Shown: positions 45,155 to 53,541, counted from the stretch's first letter. The stretch: DNA of 64,000 bases from Rhodoplanes sp046000175 (GCF_046000175.1 NZ_JBEOMB010000025.1:33107-97106), one strand, 5' to 3'. Numbers and translations: made by a program. The notes: generated by a model from the sequence alone, not told the origin.

Positions 45155-46786
45155 GTGTCCGCCGTCACCACCGTCCTGATCCTGCTGCTCGTCGTCGTCG
45201 TGTCGAGCTCCGCCTCGCGCATGCTGCCGATCGCGGTGCCGCGGCCGCTGGTGCAGATCGCCTTCGGGGCCGCCATCGGCTTTTTCTCCGACATCCGGGT
45301 CGAGTTCGACGCCGAGCTGTTCTTCCTCTTGCTGCTGCCGCCGCTCCTGTTCCTCGACGGCTGGCGCATCCCCAAGGACGAGCTGTTCAAGGACCGCGCC
45401 ACCGTGCTCGAGCTGGCGCTCGGCCTGGTTGCCTTCACGGTGGTCGGGATGGGCTTCTTCATCCACTGGCTGATCCCGGCGATGCCGCTCGGCGTCGCCT
45501 TCGCGCTCGCCGCCGTGCTGTCGCCGACCGACCCGATCGCCGTCACGGCGATCGCCCGGCGGGTGTCGATCCCGCGCCGGATGATGCACATCCTGGAGGG
45601 CGAGTCGCTGCTCAACGACGCGACCGGCCTGGTCTGCTTCCGCTTCGCCGTCGCGGCGGTGGCGACCGGCACGTTCTCGCCGCTCGCGGCCGGGCTGACC
45701 TTCGGCTGGGTGGCGGCCGGCGGCCTCGCGGTCGGGGTCGGCGTGTCGCTGGCGATCCTGCGGCTGAAGGAGATCGTCGGCCGCCGCTTCGGCGAGGACT
45801 CGGGCTCCAACATCCTGGTGAGCCTGCTGATCCCGTTCGCCGCCTATCTGACGGCGGAGGAATCCGGCTGCTCCGGCATCCTCGCCGCGGTCGGCGCCGG
45901 CGTGACCATGAGCTATGTCGAGGCGACGGGCCAGGCGCTGGCGCTCACGAGAGTGCGCCGGCGCGCCGTGTGGGACATGATCCAGTTCGCCGCCAACGGC
46001 GTCGTGTTCGTGCTGCTCGGCGAGCAGCTTCCGGCGATCTGGCCGAAGGCGCAGCAGAGCGCCGGCCTCACCGGCACCTCGGACCCGCTCTGGATGATCG
46101 GCTACGTGCTGGTGATCGCGCTCGGGCTGACGGCGTTGCGGCTCCTGTGGGCCGGCGTGTCGATGAGCATCACCTGGTTCCGCACCTGGCGGCGGCTCGG
46201 TCTGCCGGCGCCGAGCCTGCTGCGGCTGGCGATCGCCATCGCCTGCGCCGGCCCGCGCGGCGCCGTGACGCTCGCCGCGGTGCTGACCCTGCCGGCCGCG
46301 CTGCCGGGCGGCGATCCCTTCCCGGCCCGCGACCTCGCGATCTTCCTCGCCATGGGCGTGATCATCGTCTCGATCCTGATCGCCGCCGTCGGCCTGCCGC
46401 TGGCGATGCGCGGGCTCGACCTGCCGGCCGAGCCGTCGACCGACGCCGAGGACGACCTCGCCCGCATCGCGGCGGCCGAGGCCGCGATCGCCCGCATCGA
46501 GGAGGTGCAGCACGCCATGGCCGAGGGCCGCGCCGACGCCGACCGCTATGTCGAGATCGCCTCGCGCCTGATGGACCTCTACCGCACCCGGGTCGAGAAC
46601 CGCTCGGGTGACGACCCGGTGCGGGCCCGCGAGGACGAGGCGATCGAGCGGGTGATGCGGGTCGCCGCCGTGCGGGCCTCGCGCGAGGCGGTGCTGCGCC
46701 TCCTGATCGAGCGCCGGATCGGCAGCGCCGTGGCGACCAAGCTGATGCAGGAGTTCGATCTGCTCGAAGCGCGTTATCAGGCGTGA
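45155..46786 (+). CDS. Na+/H+ antiporter (CPA1/NhaP-YjcE type)
   Basis: A 543-residue membrane protein with about 12 helices (residues 1-420). It carries the ion-binding motif LSPTDPIAV, followed by ILEGESLLNDATGLV and ACAGPRGAVTLAAVL, all typical of CPA1 exchangers. The cytosolic C-terminal domain (about 425-543) is a charged helical tail. It starts with GTG 45155. It extrudes Na+ (or K+) for protons at the inner membrane. The DUF72 gene follows after 26 bp. Confidence 0.93.
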   Translation: MSAVTTVLILLLVVVVSSSASRMLPIAVPRPLVQIAFGAAIGFFSDIRVEFDAELFFLLLLPPLLFLDGWRIPKDELFKDRATVLELALGLVAFTVVGMGFFIHWLIPAMPLGVAFALAAVLSPTDPIAVTAIARRVSIPRRMMHILEGESLLNDATGLVCFRFAVAAVATGTFSPLAAGLTFGWVAAGGLAVGVGVSLAILRLKEIVGRRFGEDSGSNILVSLLIPFAAYLTAEESGCSGILAAVGAGVTMSYVEATGQALALTRVRRRAVWDMIQFAANGVVFVLLGEQLPAIWPKAQQSAGLTGTSDPLWMIGYVLVIALGLTALRLLWAGVSMSITWFRTWRRLGLPAPSLLRLAIAIACAGPRGAVTLAAVLTLPAALPGGDPFPARDLAIFLAMGVIIVSILIAAVGLPLAMRGLDLPAEPSTDAEDDLARIAAAEAAIARIEEVQHAMAEGRADADRYVEIASRLMDLYRTRVENRSGDDPVRAREDEAIERVMRVAAVRASREAVLRLLIERRIGSAVATKLMQEFDLLEARYQA

Positions 46787-46812
46787 GGGATGACGACGCA
46801 GGAGCGACGACG

Positions 46813-47631
46813 GTGAGTGGACGAGCGAAGACGGCGCGGCCGGGCACCATCCGGATCGGCATCGGCGGCTGGGTGTTCGAGCCGTGGCGCGGCACGTTCT
46901 ATCCCGAAAAACTGCCGCAGAAGCAGGAGCTCGCCTACGCGGCCGCGCGCCTGACCTCGATCGAGATCAACGGCACCTTCTACCGCTCGCAGACGCCCGA
47001 CAGCTTCGCCAAGTGGCGCGACGAGACGCCCGACGATTTCGTCTTCGCCCTGAAGGGCCCGCGCTTCGCCACCAACCGCCGGATCTTGGCCGAGGCCGGC
47101 GGCTCGGTGGAGAAGTTCTTCGGGAGCGGTGTGTCGGCACTCGGCGAAAAACTCGGGCCGGTGAACTGGCAGCTCGCACCGACCAAAAAGTTCGACCCGG
47201 ACGACATCGACGCCTTCCTGGCGCTGCTGCCGAAGCGCCTCGACGGCCGGCCGCTCCGCCACGCCATCGAGGCCCGGCACGAGAGCTTCGCGGTGCCGGA
47301 GTTCGTCGCGCTGGCCCGAAAGCACGGCGTCGCGATCGTCGTCGCCGGCGATTCCGAGTACCCGCAGATCGCCGACCCGACCGCCGATTTCGTCTATGCC
47401 CGCATCATGGGGACGCAGGAGACCGAGGCCGCCGGCTATTCTGCCGCCGCTCTGGACGCCTGGGCGGCACGGGCAAAGGCCTGGGCGGCGGGCGCGGCGG
47501 CGCCCGGACTGTCGATGGTGGCGTTGCCGCCGGCCGGGGCGCGGCCACGCGACGTGTTCCTCTACGTGATCAGCGGCGCCAAGGCGAAGAACCCGGCCGC
47601 CGCGACGGCGCTGATCGAGCGGTTGGGCTGA
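46813..47631 (+). CDS. DUF72 domain-containing protein
   Basis: A 272-residue TIM-barrel-like DUF72 protein. It has IRIGIGGWVFEPWRGTFYPEK near the N-terminus (given only as a landmark), LTSIEINGTFYR, FALKGPRFATNRR and the C-terminal ARPRDVFLYVISG. The biochemical role of DUF72 is unknown. I use GTG 46813, which has AGGAG 8 bp upstream. A GTG at 46783 overlapping the antiporter stop is possible. It is probably co-transcribed with the antiporter gene. Confidence 0.87.
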   Translation: MSGRAKTARPGTIRIGIGGWVFEPWRGTFYPEKLPQKQELAYAAARLTSIEINGTFYRSQTPDSFAKWRDETPDDFVFALKGPRFATNRRILAEAGGSVEKFFGSGVSALGEKLGPVNWQLAPTKKFDPDDIDAFLALLPKRLDGRPLRHAIEARHESFAVPEFVALARKHGVAIVVAGDSEYPQIADPTADFVYARIMGTQETEAAGYSAAALDAWAARAKAWAAGAAAPGLSMVALPPAGARPRDVFLYVISGAKAKNPAAATALIERLG

Positions 47632-47786
47632 ACGCCCGGCGCAGGCACCAGCCGCCACACGCCGACACAACCGAGGATTGACGCTGCGCGCGGCTTGTGT
47701 TCTACTTACGTTCACGGCTCGCGGTGGGTGGTGATTAGGCCACGCCGTAGCGCCGGCATCGACAGACATCCGGTTTGGGGGCAGCC

Positions 47787-48857
47787 ATGGGAGCATGGCG
47801 TGCGGCGACGATCGTGCTCGCGAACGCCTTGACGATCGTCTGTTGCGGTGCCGTTTTGGCACAGGCGCCGGGCGCACCGGATAGGCCCGCGGCCACCGGG
47901 ACGCCGCCTGCGGTACCATTCGGGGCCGGTCCGGCGCCGGGAGGCGCCGCCGCCACGACCGCGGCGGCCGTTACGGCTCAGATTGACGACGCCCTCCAGA
48001 ACGTCACCACGCTGGTGCGCCCGGGTCGGGTCGGCTACGCGACCATCTGGGACGGCAATGCATTCGTACAGTGCCGGCGGCTGCCGGGGCGCGAGATGCG
48101 CTGCGAGGCGGCCGGCGCCACCTTGCAGCCGTCGCTCTCCCGCGTGCTGACGCCGGAGCGGCTCGCCCGCCTGGCCACGCTCGGCTTCGTCGTCGATCCG
48201 AGCTTCGGGAACCCGGTCCGGGTGTTTCCGGCCGAAATCCCGACCAGCCGCATCGCCGCGCATGTGCTGCAGGTGCTCACCGAGGTCTACGACGCGAAGC
48301 CGGCCCGCATCGAGCTGAGCACCCGATGGGTCGCCGACCTGCCCTGCCCGCCGCGCGCCGGCTTCAGCCAGAACCTCGCCGGCAGCGTCAACGACGCGCC
48401 GGCGATGCGCACGACCGCCATCCGGGCCTGCGCCTTCAAGCCCGACGCCGAGACGCCGCAGGTGGTGAGCTCGGCCGAGGGTCTTTTCGACCTCTACGGC
48501 GTCACGGTGGCGGCCGAAGTCCAGCGGCTGCGGCTGAACAGCACCCAGAACGTGTACGTCGTCTTCTCGGCCGGCATCGGCTACGTGCAGTGCGGGCCGG
48601 AGACGCAGCCGACCGCGATCTATTGCGAGGCGCAGTCGGCCGAGAGTTGGCCGGCGCTCGCCGCAATCCTCACGCCGTCGCGCATCGAACGTCTGCACAA
48701 GGCCGGCTACGCGGATCCGGGCCGCGCCCCGAACTACTCGCGCAGCTATCCGGTCGACGCCTTCACCGACACCGCGATCGCCCGGGAGATTCTCGGGATC
48801 CTCTTCGACGTCTACGGCTACACCGGAACCACCAGGCTGAAGATCACCACGGAGTGA
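47787..48857 (+). CDS. Predicted periplasmic protein with an internal duplication
   Basis: A 356-residue precursor with a signal peptide (about residues 1-26, ending VLAQAPG), a proline/alanine linker, and two related halves (about 72-185 and 230-350). Each has a strand pair around a VQC-type Cys (NAFVQCRRLPG / IGYVQCGPETQ), a second Cys before an acidic segment (MRCEAAGA / IYCEAQSA), a LTPERLARLATLGF / LTPSRIERLHKAGY helix and a closing helix (VLQVLTEVYDA / ILGILFDVYGY). A disulfide per half is likely. I do not recognise the family; it resembles TY-Chap/YbjN-like folds only loosely. Confidence 0.72.
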   Translation: MGAWRAATIVLANALTIVCCGAVLAQAPGAPDRPAATGTPPAVPFGAGPAPGGAAATTAAAVTAQIDDALQNVTTLVRPGRVGYATIWDGNAFVQCRRLPGREMRCEAAGATLQPSLSRVLTPERLARLATLGFVVDPSFGNPVRVFPAEIPTSRIAAHVLQVLTEVYDAKPARIELSTRWVADLPCPPRAGFSQNLAGSVNDAPAMRTTAIRACAFKPDAETPQVVSSAEGLFDLYGVTVAAEVQRLRLNSTQNVYVVFSAGIGYVQCGPETQPTAIYCEAQSAESWPALAAILTPSRIERLHKAGYADPGRAPNYSRSYPVDAFTDTAIAREILGILFDVYGYTGTTRLKITTE

Positions 48858-49129
48858 CGTCGCCGCACCCGGGCGCGTCCGGACCGACGGCCATGCCTCG
48901 GTGACCGAAGCCGACCGGGGCGAGGCGCACCGTCGCGATGCCGGACCGGGCCGGACCAGGGTCTCGACCACGACGGCGGGGCCGACGCGACACGGCGACC
49001 TCGCCGTCGATGCCGCCCTGGCGGTCGGTGTCGGGGGCGAGCGGGCATCGAGACCGGGCCGGAACCAGGCCCGGCGTCGTGCGTCGACCCTCGTCGCCGT
49101 CCCGTCCCCGCACCGCGCCGGAGAAATCC

Positions 49130-49480
49130 ATGCCCGTCCGCAAGTTCGCCCTGTCCGACGCCGCCTTGGAGCGCTCGCCCGGCCAGGACGCCGAGGTGTT
49201 CGCCGGCAACGTCGTCGACCAACGCCACGGCGCCCCGATCACCATCGGGTTCGGCCGCTGGGGACCGAACCAGCGCCTCGACGAGACGCTCGCGGTCGAC
49301 GACGTCATGGTGATCCTGGAGGGCCGGCTGTCGGTCACGTCCGACGCCGGGACGGTCACGGCCGGCCCGGGCGAGATGGTCCACATGCCCAAGGGCGCGG
49401 CCGTCATGATCCAGGCCCACGAGCACGGCGCCGTCACGGCCTACGTCACCCATCCGCACTGGCAGGAGGCGCAGGAATAA
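49130..49480 (+). CDS. Cupin-like protein (EutQ-related)
   Basis: A 116-residue single-domain cupin from ATG 49130 with GGAG upstream. The beta-barrel motifs are VMVILEGRLSVTSDAGTV and GPGEMVHMPKGAAVMIQ. The usual first-motif histidines are missing, which fits EutQ-like cupins. EutQ has been reported as an acetate kinase in ethanolamine use, but no eut genes are nearby. Function is uncertain. Confidence 0.75.
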   Translation: MPVRKFALSDAALERSPGQDAEVFAGNVVDQRHGAPITIGFGRWGPNQRLDETLAVDDVMVILEGRLSVTSDAGTVTAGPGEMVHMPKGAAVMIQAHEHGAVTAYVTHPHWQEAQE

Positions 49481-49518
49481 GCGCTCCGAGCTTCATCGCG
49501 AGACCGTATCCCGAGCGT

Positions 49519-49611
49519 CGTAGCCCGGGCCGAGCGCAGCGAAACCCGGGGAACCGCGGCCAGCCCCGAAACCAAAAGCCCCGGATGCCACTTCGCTCGA
49601 TCCGGGCTACG
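49519..49611. repeat. Intergenic palindromic repeat, family D, copy 1
   Basis: Runs from CGTAGCCCGGGC to TCCGGGCTACG with an internal conserved core GGCCAGCCCCGAAA and CCAAAAGCCCC. It lies 70 bp before the VapB-like gene. The second copy at 50443-50534 is in the same orientation, on the other side of the toxin-antitoxin pair. Confidence 0.8.
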
Positions 49612-49681
49612 CTTGCTGCAGACCGTGGATTGTCCGGGCGGAATTCCGGGTTACATTACCGGGCAGACCAGGAGGCGGACG

Positions 49682-49984
49682 ATGGGCGAGCCGCAAAAGC
49701 GCGCAGTGGCAAAGGACGAATCCCGTCTCGGCGCTCGGAGCCTCACCCGTTTCGAGGTGCTCGGCCGTGACCGCGACCGCGCCCTGATCCGGCGACTGGC
49801 GAAGAAGCTCGCCGAGGATTCGCCGGACGCCGAACGGCTCCGCGCGGTCGTGGCGGGATCGATCTCCGGAGAACCGCCGACGACCGGCGGCATCGCCGCG
49901 GCCCTGCTGGCGTCACCGCTCGCGGGGTCCGGCCTCGCCTTCGGCCGGGATAGCGGAGGTGGCCGAAAGGTCGACCTCGGCTGA
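49682..49984 (+). CDS. Putative antitoxin of a VapBC-like pair
   Basis: A 100-residue protein that begins ATG 49682 and ends 12 bp before the PIN toxin gene. The helical middle part ALIRRLAKKLAEDSPDAERLRAVVAG and a flexible Gly/Ala-rich C-terminus fit a type II antitoxin whose tail wraps the toxin. I do not recognise a named DNA-binding fold. The call rests mainly on position next to VapC and on the size. Confidence 0.7.
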   Translation: MGEPQKRAVAKDESRLGARSLTRFEVLGRDRDRALIRRLAKKLAEDSPDAERLRAVVAGSISGEPPTTGGIAAALLASPLAGSGLAFGRDSGGGRKVDLG

Positions 49985-49996
49985 CGGCCGCCTCCG

Positions 49997-50425
49997 ATGC
50001 GGTATCTGCTCGACACCAACATCATCAGCCAGTTCACGAAGCCGGTGCCGTCGCCGTCCCTGCTCGCCTGGATGGCCGGGCAGCCCGACGACGACCTCTA
50101 CATCTCGACCTTGACGCTTGCCGAGATCCGCCGCGGCATTCTGGAGATGCCGAAGGGCAAGCGACGCGACACACTCGACGCTTGGTTTTCCGGACCGCAG
50201 GGGCCGCAGGCGCTGTTCGCCGGCCGCATTCTCGGTTTCGACGAGCCGGTCGCGCTCGTCTGGGCGCGCCTGATGGCCGACGGCCGCCGAAAGGGCCGCC
50301 CGCGCAGCGCCCTCGACACCATCGTGGCCGCCATCGCCGACGCGAACGGCTGCACCGTGGTCACCGACAACGAAAAGGATTTTGCCGGCGTCCCGGTGAT
50401 CAACCCGGTGCGGGAACGATCGTAA
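49997..50425 (+). CDS. vapC: PIN domain toxin, VapC family
   Basis: A 142-residue PIN-domain ribonuclease. The acidic residues that hold Mg2+ are visible: Asp in MRYLLDTNIISQ, Glu in LTLAEIRRGI, Asp in SALDTIVAAIA and Asp in TVVTDNEKDF. VapC toxins cut initiator tRNA or rRNA. Starts ATG 49997. It pairs with the upstream small gene and is flanked by two family D repeats. Confidence 0.92.
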   Translation: MRYLLDTNIISQFTKPVPSPSLLAWMAGQPDDDLYISTLTLAEIRRGILEMPKGKRRDTLDAWFSGPQGPQALFAGRILGFDEPVALVWARLMADGRRKGRPRSALDTIVAAIADANGCTVVTDNEKDFAGVPVINPVRERS

Positions 50426-50442
50426 GCCGTGGAAGCGATGTT

Positions 50443-50534
50443 CGTAGCCCGGGGTGAGCGCAGCGAAACCCGGGGTCGCGGCCAGCCCCGAAAACCAAAA
50501 GCCCCGAATTTAGCTTCGCTCAATCCGGGCTACG
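50443..50534. repeat. Intergenic palindromic repeat, family D, copy 2
   Basis: Starts CGTAGCCCGGGG and ends ATCCGGGCTACG, with the same core as copy 1. Both copies are followed by CTTGCT. It begins 18 bp after the vapC stop and may also terminate that transcript. Confidence 0.8.
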
Positions 50535-50584
50535 CTTGCTATTTATTTACTTTAATAGACTGACGCAACGCCATCGGAGGAACG

Positions 50585-51091
50585 ATGACGGCTGAGGCCA
50601 GAGACAACGATTGGAGACTTGAAGCCACCAGAAGGAACCTTGCTGGCAGAGAGACTATTGTTTCTCTTACAAGCAGCTTGATCGATGCCTTGTTTGTTCA
50701 TGACGCGCAAATGCCGATGAGGTGCCCATCGGCAGTGATAAACCATTATACGCGCCTTTATTGGCGAATTTTGGATTGTGCGTCCAGAATTCTTTCTCCC
50801 GCTGAATGGAGGATTGCAATCAAGCTTACTGACTGCCTTGGGAACGACTGGTTAGCGGCAGACGGAGAGTGGTCGTCCACAAAGGTGGCAGATGACTTCA
50901 ATGAAATGTTCGGCGAGGGCGAGTGGTGCGACGAAGTCGTCGCGCTTAAAGCGCTTATGCCAAAATTTCGCAATCTAACTAACACAGAGTTTGAAGCAGT
51001 GCGGGAAATTCTTTTAATTCTACATAACTTCTATAGCGACGATCCGATTTTTAGCTTTTCTCGTATCCTGCCGGCGCTGACAGATGAATAG
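50585..51091 (+). CDS. Unrecognised AT-rich orphan gene
   Basis: A 168-residue soluble protein from ATG 50585, with GGAGG upstream (CATCGGAGGAACG). No family is recognised. The base composition is visibly lower in GC and the codon use (many A/T third positions, for example AATTTTGGATTGTG) differs from all neighbours, which signals recent transfer. It is predicted mostly helical; a Trp-rich middle (NDWLAADGEWSS, GEGEWCDE) stands out. It sits between repeats and the putative element end. Confidence 0.65.
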   Translation: MTAEARDNDWRLEATRRNLAGRETIVSLTSSLIDALFVHDAQMPMRCPSAVINHYTRLYWRILDCASRILSPAEWRIAIKLTDCLGNDWLAADGEWSSTKVADDFNEMFGEGEWCDEVVALKALMPKFRNLTNTEFEAVREILLILHNFYSDDPIFSFSRILPALTDE

Positions 51092-51097
51092 CGGCCA

Positions 51098-51191
51098 GTA
51101 GGATGGGTGGAGCCGAAGGCGATACCGATCACCTCGGCGCGGAGCGCACCGACAACACGATGGGTATCGCCTTCGGCTCCACCCATCCTAC
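51098..51191. repeat. 94-bp element with perfect 29-bp terminal inverted repeats (family E)
   Basis: The first 29 bp (from GTAGGATGGGTGGAGCCG) and the last 29 bp (51163-51191) are exact reverse complements. The 36-bp centre is not palindromic. It has no coding capacity. It begins 6 bp after the AT-rich orphan gene stop. It could be a miniature inverted-repeat element or a very strong bidirectional hairpin. Confidence 0.85.
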
Positions 51192-51257
51192 GGCTCCGCT
51201 ACGGATCGGCCGACGCGGCGGAGCGTCACGCGCGGGCGTTGGCGCCGCCGCCAGCCC

Positions 51258-51276
51258 CTACTCCCACTCGATCATC
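51258..51276. other. Putative attachment site resembling the guaA 3' end
   Basis: Read on the minus strand, ATCGAGTGGGAGTAG encodes Ile-Glu-Trp-Glu-stop, the conserved end of GMP synthase, with no other guaA sequence beside it. guaA 3' ends are known integration targets, for example for IntG of the Mesorhizobium tripartite element. Base composition changes just to the right. The matching second copy would have to lie outside the window. Confidence 0.35.
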
Positions 51277-51640
51277 AACGACCATCGCACATTATTGATA
51301 TGTCACAGCAATCAATTTTCCTTCCTTGAGTATACCGTCAGAAATGCTGTCGGTTGGCTGACGCTTGCCCGCTATAGACGGCGAAAGCTCTCGAAGGCAG
51401 TATCGAGCCAAGGTGCACCCCGCGGCAAATCAGTACCCGAACGACGACGTAAGTTCCGACGATCTACCCTCAACCGACAACGGCGAAGCCGCCGTTGCAG
51501 AACCAATCGCTTTCTGCCCACGCCTCGTAAGCCGCTCCACGCCAGCCGTTGATAGGCGCGATCCTTCGCGTCCGCGGCCGGCCGAATGCCGTGATCAAGG
51601 ACGCGAAAGTACTTCGCTCTCCCTCTCGTCGGAGGCTTGA

Positions 51641-52705
51641 TCATGATTGGCCGGCCTTCGCGTTAAGCGCTTTTTCGAGCGCCTCGACGCTTGCCAGCAC
51701 GTCATCGAAGGCTGGCGGCTCGCCGAAGATCATGCCCGTCATCGCCCGATAGTCGGTCCGCAGCTGATCGACCATGCCGTCATGGGGCATGAGTGCGAAG
51801 CTTCCCGGCGCAGCGCTCGCGAGGTCGTAGTCGGGCCGATTGAAGAACATGCGGGCGTGCGCAACGCAGTCGACGCCGAGATCGAGATCGCCTGCCGCGG
51901 TCTTTCCGATCGCCTCCTGCGTGAGCCGGTGAAGGTCGTAATAGTGCCGCGACACGCGTTGGCCGCCCCCCTTGAGTTCCCCACGCCGATCGTACCAACG
52001 GCGCAGCCCATGGAGGATGACAACCTTGTCCCAAAAGGTGCGCCCCGGCTCGACGGTGCGGACCGCCAGCACCGTCAGGTCTAGCGTCGGCAGGTCGTCG
52101 TCGACATACGGCTTGATCGGGACCTCGCGATTGGGATCGAGCGCTGATTTCGCGCCGGATTCGATCTTGATCGCGGCACGCACATAGTCGGAGTGCGGTG
52201 CCGTTGCGGGATACCAGATCAGCAGCGTCTGGCCGTCGGGATCCGCCTCGTCGGGCTCGACGCGGGCGCTACCAGGTTCAAGCCCGGCGGCAGTCAGGCG
52301 GTCCTCCAGGATGCCGGTCAGCGCCTCGCGCATCGAGCCGTTGATGTAAGCCTGGCAGGCGTCCCGGATTACATCGAGCCGCGCTCGGCGCTTCTTCCCG
52401 CTGAGCGCCTCGAGTTCGGCGATGGTCGCGTGCGCACCGATATCGTCGCGGAATACGGTCACGTCGATATCTTCCGAGAAGCGGCTGATTAGGCCAAAGC
52501 CCTTCGACAGCGAGGTGCCGCCTTTGAAGAGAAGGCGCGGCCCGTCGTCGGGGAGACCGTGGAAGAGCGCGTCCAGTGTCCAGCAGACCCAGAAGTCCTT
52601 CTCGACATTCTGCGACGTCGTGCCGAGCCGGGCGGCGGTTGTGTCGAACGCGCTGAGCATCGCCTCTGGCCCCGCCGAGAGTACCTCGTCGTACGCCGGG
52701 TTCAT
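51641..52705 (-). CDS. abiEii: AbiEii-type nucleotidyltransferase toxin
   Basis: A 354-residue protein of the AbiEii/AbiGii nucleotidyltransferase toxin family (PF08843). It has EKDFWVCWTLDALF, then the nucleotidyltransferase signature LLFKGGTSLSKGFGLISRFSEDIDVTV (cited as landmarks: GGTSLSK and the EDID metal-binding pair), and a C-terminal helical part. The family acts with an AbiEi antitoxin in abortive infection or plasmid maintenance and can block tRNA by nucleotide addition. ATG 52705 overlaps the AbiEi stop (ATGA). Confidence 0.92.
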   Translation of the reverse strand: MNPAYDEVLSAGPEAMLSAFDTTAARLGTTSQNVEKDFWVCWTLDALFHGLPDDGPRLLFKGGTSLSKGFGLISRFSEDIDVTVFRDDIGAHATIAELEALSGKKRRARLDVIRDACQAYINGSMREALTGILEDRLTAAGLEPGSARVEPDEADPDGQTLLIWYPATAPHSDYVRAAIKIESGAKSALDPNREVPIKPYVDDDLPTLDLTVLAVRTVEPGRTFWDKVVILHGLRRWYDRRGELKGGGQRVSRHYYDLHRLTQEAIGKTAAGDLDLGVDCVAHARMFFNRPDYDLASAAPGSFALMPHDGMVDQLRTDYRAMTGMIFGEPPAFDDVLASVEALEKALNAKAGQS

Positions 52706-53541
52706 GCGTTCGATGTCCGCTTCGGCGCGCGGTGTGCCGGCGACGGTTGCTTCGCAACGCCGGCTCTAGCTCGTGGCCGTTTTACTTCATAGGCCTGCCG
52801 CGTTGCGCCCGGGCGGTGGTGACGATGATCATCGTCGTCATCAACGTCGTCATCGTCATGATGGTGATCATCAGCGGCGCGCTTTACCGGTGCGCTGTCA
52901 TCGCCCTCGATCACCGTTTTCAAGAAGACCCGCATCCAGGTCGGGAGGGTCGTCATCCCGTCGAGAAGGTCGGCTCGGAGCGCCGGTCCCGCCGCGGGAT
53001 CGTCGAGCAGCTTGCGAAGCCTGCGACGCACCCGGTCGGCCTCGCCCTCGCGCGTGAGCAAATCGCGCATCCAGTGTAGCGCCTGAACGACGCGCATGGC
53101 CGGCCGGCCGGCCCAGAAGAGCTTGCTGGCCGCCGTCGGACGGAAGCTGATCGTCACACTGCCCAGGCGCAGCGCGCGCCGCCGGGCGTCGGAATGAACA
53201 ACGATCTTTGCTGGGACCGCGTTCGTCAGCCCGAGGTCGTTCGCCGCAGTCATGCCGTCGACGAGCATTCGGACCTGGTCGCGCCGACCGAGCGCCTCGA
53301 TCACGGAGCGAGGATCCGGCGGATTGGGCTGCTGGGTCAGCTTGTTGAAGCCGGGCTGATCGTAGAGCCCTCGGTCAATTCGGCGGAGCTGCTCCGCCTT
53401 CGTCAGTCGCTGGAGCGCCTTGTCGACGGCGTCGCGCGAGCCGAGGTCGAGGAAATCGGCGGGCGTCCACACTTTCCGTGGTCCATCTTGCCGCACTCGG
53501 TGCAGCACAGCCGCCTTGAGGTCCATGGGCGAGTCTTTCAT
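52702..53541 (-). CDS. AbiEi-like antitoxin/regulator (DUF6088 type) with His/Asp-rich tail
   Basis: A 279-residue protein upstream of AbiEii. The N-terminal winged helix (AAVLHRVRQDGPRKVWTPADFLDLGSRDAV, about residues 8-60) would bind DNA, and the middle domain (about 80-200, with RMLVDGMTAANDLGLTNAVPAKIVVH) resembles the DUF6088/AbiEi C-terminal domain. Near residues 220-245 there is a run of His and Asp residues, followed by a basic tail. I place the start at ATG 53541 because both palindromic operators then lie upstream; ATG 53526 is an alternative. Confidence 0.85.
   Translation of the reverse strand: MKDSPMDLKAAVLHRVRQDGPRKVWTPADFLDLGSRDAVDKALQRLTKAEQLRRIDRGLYDQPGFNKLTQQPNPPDPRSVIEALGRRDQVRMLVDGMTAANDLGLTNAVPAKIVVHSDARRRALRLGSVTISFRPTAASKLFWAGRPAMRVVQALHWMRDLLTREGEADRVRRRLRKLLDDPAAGPALRADLLDGMTTLPTWMRVFLKTVIEGDDSAPVKRAADDHHHDDDDVDDDDDHRHHRPGATRQAYEVKRPRARAGVAKQPSPAHRAPKRTSNA

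Larger units (their letters stand above)
51092..51640. other. 549-bp gap: repeat E, putative attachment site, degenerate DNA
   Basis: From left to right: the 94-bp inverted-repeat element, the guaA-end-like sequence near 51258, an AT-rich stretch (51284-51345), and about 290 bp without a convincing gene before the AbiEii stop. An open frame on the minus strand (51372-51644) encodes an Arg-rich product with no ribosome site or similarity that I can see. Confidence 0.5.

Noticed and set aside
51258..51300. A guaA pseudogene
   Set aside because: Only about 15 bp resemble the guaA end; nothing upstream on that strand encodes GMP synthase. An attachment core is the more modest reading.
51372..51644. 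A small gene on the minus strand after AbiEii
   Set aside because: The product is Arg-rich without recognisable features, there is no ribosome site, and it overlaps the AbiEii stop region.
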